A stretch of DNA of 10,514 nt from a bacterium (GTDB lineage: Bacteria; Arandabacterota; Arandabacteria; Arandabacterales; Arandabacteraceae): NCBI GenBank assembly GCA_029933125.1, contig JAOZOU010000025.1, positions 1-10,514 of the forward strand, given 5' to 3'. Below the pieces are notes generated by a model. It was not told the origin of the DNA. It made no database searches and was given only the letters and a program-made list of their open reading frames with translations. Below are positions 7,048-10,514 of this stretch, in pieces. Position numbers and translations under genes: made by a program. Within the stretch, counting starts at the first letter, position 1, and the number at the start of each line of letters is the position of its first letter.

Positions 7048-7439
7048 TTCAGTCTGAATGGTTTGGGAAGAAGCTCGCCAATGGTGTAAGCATCATAGCC
7101 ATCGGGACGCCCAATGAGGATGCGCTTTATCCCGAACTCACTCATTAGCTGCAGGCAAGCACCACAGGGCAAAGGTTCAGGAATATCTCTTGAGACGATA
7201 GCAATTGTGTCGAGCTTTTTCTCACCATTTGCAACGGCTGAAAGGATCGCGACTCTCTCAGCGCAGACAGTAAGACCATAGGATGCATTTTCGACATTGC
7301 ATCCCATGTAGATCCTGCCTGATTCCGATCTTACTGCTGCTCCAACATGAAGACCTGAGTATGGAGCATAAGCATTGCCAGAGACATCCGAAGCTTTGGA
7401 AATCAAGATCCCATCATCTCTCTTTTGTGGGTCGTTCAT
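7044..7439 (-). CDS. cdd: Cytidine deaminase
   Basis: This homotetramer-type zinc enzyme hydrolyses cytidine and deoxycytidine to (deoxy)uridine and ammonia. It has 131 residues, normal length. Visible motifs are AYAPYSGLHVGAA (24-35), GCNVENASYGLTVCAERVAI (46-65) with zinc ligand C59 and proton-shuttling E61, and PLPCGACLQLMSEF (89-102) with zinc ligands C92 and C95. The usual PCGACRQ is PCGACLQ here; the ligands themselves are intact. The start leaves a normal short N-terminal helix before AYAPYS. The ribosome-binding site is weak (AGG, 8 bases before ATG). A 64-base gap separates it from the Tudor-like gene, the largest gap in the cluster. Its stop overlaps the rpiB start. It would feed uridine or deoxyuridine to the downstream phosphorylase. 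Confidence 0.95.
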   Translation of the reverse strand: MNDPQKRDDGILISKASDVSGNAYAPYSGLHVGAAVRSESGRIYMGCNVENASYGLTVCAERVAILSAVANGEKKLDTIAIVSRDIPEPLPCGACLQLMSEFGIKRILIGRPDGYDAYTIGELLPKPFRLK

Positions 7440-7503
7440 CGATCAAACCTAATGAAATAGCTGTGAGCCTAAAGAAAAAGCCTTTGAAAGATTCGCTCCC
7501 AAC

Positions 7504-7728
7504 CTATGAGTCAGATTCCTCGGGCTCAGGCTCTACAGGCTCTTCCTCCTTCTTCACCAGCTCGAGCTTTCCGTACTTGAGAAGGATCTTCTTCTGCCCG
7601 AGTTTCTCAAATGAAACCACGACAACGGTTTCATCTCGGAATGGGTAGATGTCAATCACATCTCCCTCGCCAAACTTGGGATGTCTTATTCTGTCGCCAA
7701 TACTAAAGTCGTACTTGCCAAGTGCCAT
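7504..7728 (-). CDS. Small stand-alone Tudor-like protein resembling the UvrD/PcrA helicase C-terminal domain
   Basis: The product has 74 residues. Residues 7-57 (DFSIGDRIRHPKFGEGDVIDI...VVVSFEKLGQKKILLKYGKLELV) match the pattern at the C-terminus of UvrD/PcrA helicases: F-x-x-G-[DE]-x-V-x-H-x-x-[FW]-G-x-G-x-V, then a V-x-F strand, then G-x-[KR]-x-[LI]. In those helicases this SH3/Tudor-like module contacts RNA polymerase. Here it stands alone, followed by an acidic, proline-rich tail (KKEEEPVEPEPEESDS, 59-74). There is no helicase part nearby. A role in binding RNA polymerase or another protein is possible but unproven. A relation to the CarD/TRCF RNAP-binding fold is an alternative. The start has GAGGG 7 bases upstream, and only 14 bases separate it from the alr stop, so it is very likely cotranscribed with alr. 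Confidence 0.7.
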   Translation of the reverse strand: MALGKYDFSIGDRIRHPKFGEGDVIDIYPFRDETVVVVSFEKLGQKKILLKYGKLELVKKEEEPVEPEPEESDS

Positions 7729-7742
7729 TGCTCGACCCTCTC

Positions 7743-8921
7743 CTAGCTCAGTTGTATGCGCTCCTTTGGTAAACGTTCGCCAACGAGTGTTACGATGCCC
7801 GTTATTCTTCCGTTTTCGATATAGACACGCGGAACGCGCTTACCGATACCACATGTCACCTCATAGGAAATCGTGCCACACCAATCTGCCACTTCATAAA
7901 CACTGATCTCAGCATCCCCCTGGCGGCCGAAGATAACAACCTCATCTCCCACAGTCACATCTGGTATGCCAGTGACATCGATAAGGGTGACATCCATTGT
8001 CACCATGCCAACTATGGGTGCACGCTTCCCTCGGACAAGAAGGTAACCCCTATTTGAGAGTGCTCGTGAGAGCCCGTGACCATAGCCAGCAGCAACTGCT
8101 GCAACCGTTGCGTCGCGGTCAAATGTGTAGGTTCTCCCGTAGCTCACGCTTGTTCCTTTTCTGACTCGCTTCACATTGACCACACGTGACTTGAAGGACA
8201 TCACGGGTTTGAGTCCCCCACCATTGAAATCGGGACGTGGAAACATTCCATAGATCATTCCACCCGGTCTCACCATGTTGAAGTGACTATCGGGATACTG
8301 GGTTATGGCTGCACTATTGGCTGTATGCCTGAGGGGAAACTCGATCCCCTGGGCTGAGAGCTTATCAAGAAGGCTTGCGAATCGTTTGACCTGAGATTCT
8401 GTGAATTCCGGATCATCAACATAGGTTGAAGGGAAATGGGTGTATATTCCTTCAATCCCTAGATTACCTAAACGTGAGAGCTCGTGAATGAAAGCAATTG
8501 CCTCATCTTCGTTGACACCCGCCCGTGTCATTCCTGTATCAATCTCAACGTGAACCTTAACCACCTTCCTACCTGCAAGACTAAATGATAAGGCACGAGC
8601 GAACTTAAGATCGGAAACTGTTGGGGTAAGATCCCACTCGAGTATCTCATCTATCTCGCTTATGAGTGATGGACTGAGAATGAGGATCGGCACGTCTATC
8701 CCGCAGCATCTGAGTTCAATCCCCTCGTGGAGAGTGGCCACGCCAAGCATGTCAACTCCTTCAGAAACAGCGGCTCTTGCGATCCTCGGTGCACCATGGC
8801 CATATGCATCAGCCTTTATGGTGAGTAGTATCCTGACATTTTCGCCTACAAGGGATCTTGTAGCGCGAACGTTGTGTCTCAGAGCATCAATGTCTATCTC
8901 AGACCAAGTGGGAAACTCCAT
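7743..8921 (-). CDS. alr: Alanine racemase
   Basis: This PLP enzyme converts L-alanine to D-alanine for peptidoglycan. The product has 392 residues from ATG at 8921. TIKADAYGHG carries the PLP lysine K36. VEIDTGMTRAGV, the GIEGIYTHFPS strand, HTANSAA, VRPGGMIYGMFP, SYGRTY (with the second catalytic tyrosine region), AAGYGHGLSRALSN and VGMVTMDVTLIDVT follow in the usual order. The frame stays open for 85 more codons upstream, but that text is unlike any racemase and overlaps mazG. The ATG before EFPTWSEIDIDALRHN is preceded by GGAGGGG (8933-8927) at 5 bases. This Shine-Dalgarno sits inside a small hairpin (see 8921-8936). It is the first gene of the minus-strand cluster and divergent from mazG. 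Its co-location with nucleoside genes looks organisational, not functional. Confidence 0.95.
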   Translation of the reverse strand: MEFPTWSEIDIDALRHNVRATRSLVGENVRILLTIKADAYGHGAPRIARAAVSEGVDMLGVATLHEGIELRCCGIDVPILILSPSLISEIDEILEWDLTPTVSDLKFARALSFSLAGRKVVKVHVEIDTGMTRAGVNEDEAIAFIHELSRLGNLGIEGIYTHFPSTYVDDPEFTESQVKRFASLLDKLSAQGIEFPLRHTANSAAITQYPDSHFNMVRPGGMIYGMFPRPDFNGGGLKPVMSFKSRVVNVKRVRKGTSVSYGRTYTFDRDATVAAVAAGYGHGLSRALSNRGYLLVRGKRAPIVGMVTMDVTLIDVTGIPDVTVGDEVVIFGRQGDAEISVYEVADWCGTISYEVTCGIGKRVPRVYIENGRITGIVTLVGERLPKERIQLS

Positions 8922-8936
8922 GTGGACCCCTCCACA
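8921..8936 (-). promoter_or_regulatory. Hairpin enclosing the alr Shine-Dalgarno
   Basis: The minus strand reads TGTGGA-GGGG-TCCACA, a perfect 6-bp inverted repeat with a 4-base loop. The 3' arm ends on the A of the alr ATG. The GGAGGGG ribosome-binding site is split between the 5' arm and the loop, so folding would partly hide it. The structure is read directly from sequence; any regulatory role is inference, and chance is possible. Confidence 0.45.
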
Positions 8937-8974
8937 ATCACACAAACCGATAACACATACATTAGACGTTTGCA

Positions 8975-8996
8975 AGCTGCTTCTGGTGTCGCAGCT
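8975..8996. repeat. 6-bp inverted repeat in the alr-mazG intergenic region
   Basis: AGCTGC (8975-8980) and GCAGCT (8991-8996) are perfect inverted copies around 10 bases, in the middle of the 160-base divergent region. It could be an operator for either gene. It is short and lacks a T-run downstream on either strand, so it is not a terminator. Confidence 0.3.
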
Positions 8997-9052
8997 AAAA
9001 AACTGCCACAAACCCCGCACCAAACATCTCGCTTTCCTCACGCCCTTTGATG

Positions 9053-9058
9053 TACAAT
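9053..9058 (+). promoter_or_regulatory. Possible -10 box for mazG
   Basis: TACAAT lies 23 bases before the mazG start codon and matches five of six -10 consensus bases. At 17 bases upstream there is no good -35 (CGCTTT). The call is weak. A start from here would give a very short leader that still includes AGGAGG at 9071-9076. Confidence 0.3.
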
Positions 9059-9081
9059 ATGGGAGCTCAGAGGAGGCGGTT

Positions 9082-9843
9082 ATGAGCGAGGCATTTGACA
9101 ATTTGAAGGATCTGATAATCCACCTGCGGAGCCCTGAGGGTTGTCCGTGGGACCGCGAGCAGACGCTGAGGAGCATCGAACCTCACATACTTGAGGAAGC
9201 CCACGAGATAAGCGAAGCCATTCGCTCAGGGGACAAAGATCGGCTTTGTGAGGAACTCGGCGATCTCATCTTCCTTCTCATGTTCACAGCAAGAATTGCG
9301 GAAGAGGAAGGGCTCTTCGACATCGAAGAAGTTCTCAACAATTCCCTTGCAAAGATGAAACGGCGCCATCCCCATGTCTTCGGAGACAGCAAGGCCAAGG
9401 AGGCTGAAGAGGTTCTCAACGAGTGGGAGAAGAACAAACAAAGAGAGCTCAGTGCCAAGGGAAAGTCAGTGATGTCCGGGATTCCGAAGTCGCTGCCAAG
9501 CCTCATAAAGGCACAGCGGATTCAGCAGCGAGCAGCAAGCCTTGGCTTTGACTGGGAAAAGACTGAGGATGTCTTTGCCAAACTCAAGGAGGAGATAGGC
9601 GAGTTTGAGGAAGCGTGGAAAGAGGAAAGGCTCGACCGGGTTGAAGATGAACTTGGGGATATACTCTTTGCACTCGTCAACCTTGCACGCTTCTTGGGCA
9701 TAAGAGCCGAGGATGCTCTGCAGAGGACGATTGAGAAGTTCCTTGACCGATTCGCCAGGGTTGAAGCTGAAATCGTCAAACGCGGCAAGATGACGCTCGA
9801 GGAGATGGATTCTATATGGGAGCAGAGCAAGAAGAAGGAATAG
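9082..9843 (+). CDS. mazG: Nucleoside triphosphate pyrophosphohydrolase MazG
   Basis: It hydrolyses (d)NTPs to NMP and pyrophosphate, a house-cleaning activity that can also affect alarmone levels in some bacteria. The product has 253 residues, close to the E. coli protein. It has the classical two tandem MazG domains. The first carries CPWDREQT (21-28), EEAHE (38-42) and EELGD (57-61), the metal-binding acids of the active family pattern. The second carries KEEIGEFEEA (169-178) and DELGD (189-193). HPHVFGD (96-102) is typical of the N-terminal half. The frame is open for 140 codons upstream, opposite alr, and is rejected. The ATG chosen has AGGAGG 5 bases upstream and starts right before the conserved LRSPEGCPWD region. 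It is divergent from alr and convergent with the Nudix gene, with stops 25 bases apart. Confidence 0.96.
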   Translation: MSEAFDNLKDLIIHLRSPEGCPWDREQTLRSIEPHILEEAHEISEAIRSGDKDRLCEELGDLIFLLMFTARIAEEEGLFDIEEVLNNSLAKMKRRHPHVFGDSKAKEAEEVLNEWEKNKQRELSAKGKSVMSGIPKSLPSLIKAQRIQQRAASLGFDWEKTEDVFAKLKEEIGEFEEAWKEERLDRVEDELGDILFALVNLARFLGIRAEDALQRTIEKFLDRFARVEAEIVKRGKMTLEEMDSIWEQSKKKE

Positions 9844-9868
9844 GCGCTGTGAGACCCCTGCCCGATTC

Positions 9869-10339
9869 CTAATACCGCCCGCTCAGGTAATCCTCGATTA
9901 TCTGCCTGTGGTCGAAGACAATATCCTCGGGGAGTTCATCAGGTCGAAAGGCTTGAGCCTCAGCTGCATCATCTCCCCCACTCGGATTTCCTGAAGCCGT
10001 AGCAACAAACACCACCGATACCATATGCCCCCTCGGGTCGCGCCCCGGATCCGAATAGGTGTGAAACTGTCGCTTAAGATCAACCTTAAGCCCGGTCTCC
10101 TCAAAGGCCTCCCGCATTGCCGCCTCCTCAACCGTCTCACCATAGTCAACAAAACCGCCAGGAAGTGCCCATCCCCGGGGCGGATTCTTGCGCTTTACAA
10201 GCACAATCGAGTGCCTCTGTTGATCTCCCAGATCAATAATGACATCAACCGTCAAGAGTGGGTTTCTTCGCCTCCACGCATAACCACACTTCGGACAAAC
10301 CTCCCTCCCAAACCTGGGGTCGGAGCTAAAAATCTCCAT
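9869..10339 (-). CDS. Nudix hydrolase (ADP-ribose pyrophosphatase-like)
   Basis: It hydrolyses a nucleoside diphosphate linked to another group. The product has 156 residues. A perfect Nudix box, G-x5-E-x7-REUxEExGU, spans about 62-84 ([23 protein letters not shown]), after WALPGG. The GFVDYGE form is common in ADP-ribose and NADH-type pyrophosphatases, but the substrate cannot be read from this. The N-terminus has a [13 protein letters not shown] segment (15-27), one half of a zinc-ribbon type motif. The ATG has GGAGG (10350-10346) 6 bases upstream. Its first eight codons (MEIFSSDP) are copy 1 of a three-copy repeat. The frame stays open upstream to the window edge without an ATG, GTG or TTG. 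It is convergent with mazG; both deal with nucleotide by-products. Confidence 0.92.
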   Translation of the reverse strand: MEIFSSDPRFGREVCPKCGYAWRRRNPLLTVDVIIDLGDQQRHSIVLVKRKNPPRGWALPGGFVDYGETVEEAAMREAFEETGLKVDLKRQFHTYSDPGRDPRGHMVSVVFVATASGNPSGGDDAAEAQAFRPDELPEDIVFDHRQIIEDYLSGRY

Positions 10340-10412
10340 TTCTCGCCTCCTTGGGGTCGGAGCTAAAAATCTCCATTTTGGTATTTTGGGGGTCGGAGCT
10401 AAAAATCTGCAT
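10316..10412. repeat. Three-copy direct repeat, 36-37 bp period, overlapping the Nudix gene start
   Basis: A 24-25 base unit beginning GGGGTCGGAGCTAAAAATCT recurs at 10316-10340, 10353-10377 and 10389-10412. The first two copies are identical (ending CCATT) and the third ends GCAT. The spacers of 12 and 11 bases differ in sequence. Within copies 1 and 2, GGAG and CTCC form a 4-bp stem around CTAAAAAT. Copy 1 encodes the first residues of the Nudix protein on the minus strand. Three copies with non-conserved short spacers do not make a CRISPR array. A REP-like or RAYT-associated element, or a tandem regulatory site, are the options I consider. No transposase is in the window. Confidence 0.8.
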
Positions 10413-10514
10413 ACGTAGCGCGACCCTCTCCAAGCCTCAAAACGCCCTAGTCTGGACGACTTCGATTCTACAGCAACTGTTGACCCTGGGCAAGCACAGC
10501 AATAGATGGGAGAA
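10413..10514. other. Window end, no gene identified
   Basis: These 102 bases contain no recognisable protein, tRNA or promoter. On the minus strand the Nudix frame is open through here without a start codon, but its translation is not like any family I know. Another minus frame is open for about 25 codons from the edge. It may be the tail of a gene beyond the window, but I cannot support one. Confidence 0.3.

Noticed and set aside
7440-7503. A terminator or promoter between the Tudor-like gene and cdd
   Set aside because: T-rich stretches and a GAGC/GCTC pair exist, but there is no compact GC stem with a following T-run and no good -35/-10 pair.
7283-7648. A 121-codon plus-strand open frame across cdd and the Tudor-like gene
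   Set aside because: It is antisense to two supported genes, serine-rich and without motif.
8943-8975. An alr promoter on the minus strand (TTGCAA, 17 bases, TATCGG)
   Set aside because: The spacing is ideal, but the -10 has only three consensus bases, so I do not list it as a feature.
8662-9081. A 140-codon upstream extension of mazG
   Set aside because: It is the antisense of alr and has no family resemblance. The ATG at 9082 has AGGAGG and begins at the normal MazG N-terminus.
8922-9176. An 85-codon N-terminal extension of alanine racemase (start at 9176)
   Set aside because: The extension is not racemase-like, runs antisense into mazG and its promoter region, and lacks a ribosome-binding site. 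ATG 8921 has GGAGGGG and the conserved N-terminus.
10316-10412. A CRISPR array
   Set aside because: There are only three units, the spacers are 11-12 bases, far too short, and one repeat lies inside a coding start.
10440-10490. A tRNA gene near the right edge (TTCGATTC looks like a T-loop)
   Set aside because: No matching stems, D-loop or anticodon arm could be built around it on either strand.

Overview
The window is bacterial chromosome. It holds the 5' part of a 16S rRNA gene with its promoter region, and ten protein genes, all recognisable at least to fold. The 16S text carries a UUCG loop where most bacteria have UACG, and its first 450 bases look loosely like lineages of the PVC / candidate-phylum kind. 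That placement is an impression from the text and was not tested with a tree. TTGACA/TATAAT-type promoters, strong GGAGG ribosome-binding sites and TTG starts are present.

Layout, left to right. Bases 1-459 are the 16S rRNA 5' end on the minus strand, running off the left edge. Bases 460-781 hold its leader, a boxA-like element and two similar promoters, each with a doubled TTGACA. Next is tyrS (tyrosyl-tRNA synthetase, minus), reading toward the rRNA promoters. Divergent from tyrS is a class A penicillin-binding protein (plus). Convergent with that gene is a six-gene minus-strand cluster. In transcription order it is alr (alanine racemase), a small stand-alone UvrD/PcrA-type Tudor-like protein, cdd (cytidine deaminase), an RpiB homologue, deoC (deoxyribose-phosphate aldolase) and a pyrimidine-nucleoside phosphorylase. 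Divergent from alr is mazG (plus), and convergent with mazG is a Nudix hydrolase (minus). The start of the Nudix gene lies inside a three-copy 36-37 bp repeat.

The most interesting part is cdd-rpiB-deoC-phosphorylase. Together these can take (deoxy)cytidine to (deoxy)uridine, release the (deoxy)ribose 1-phosphate, and split deoxyribose 5-phosphate into acetaldehyde and glyceraldehyde 3-phosphate. A phosphopentomutase is needed between the last two steps and is not seen here. Both DeoC and RpiB carry extra N-terminal segments that start with an amphipathic helix and continue into a linker. DeoC also has a C-x2-C-x2-C-x2-C motif in the linker. DERA plus RpiB is the enzyme pair known from 'sugar-phosphate-utilizing' (SPU) bacterial microcompartments, and such helices resemble encapsulation peptides. 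The RpiB homologue has Asp where the catalytic Cys normally sits. I infer a possible microcompartment-linked pathway for DNA-derived deoxynucleosides. No shell protein, aldehyde dehydrogenase or PduL is in the window, so this stays a hypothesis.

The remaining genes are housekeeping: translation (tyrS, 16S), cell wall (PBP, and alr supplying D-Ala) and nucleotide-pool cleaning (mazG, Nudix).
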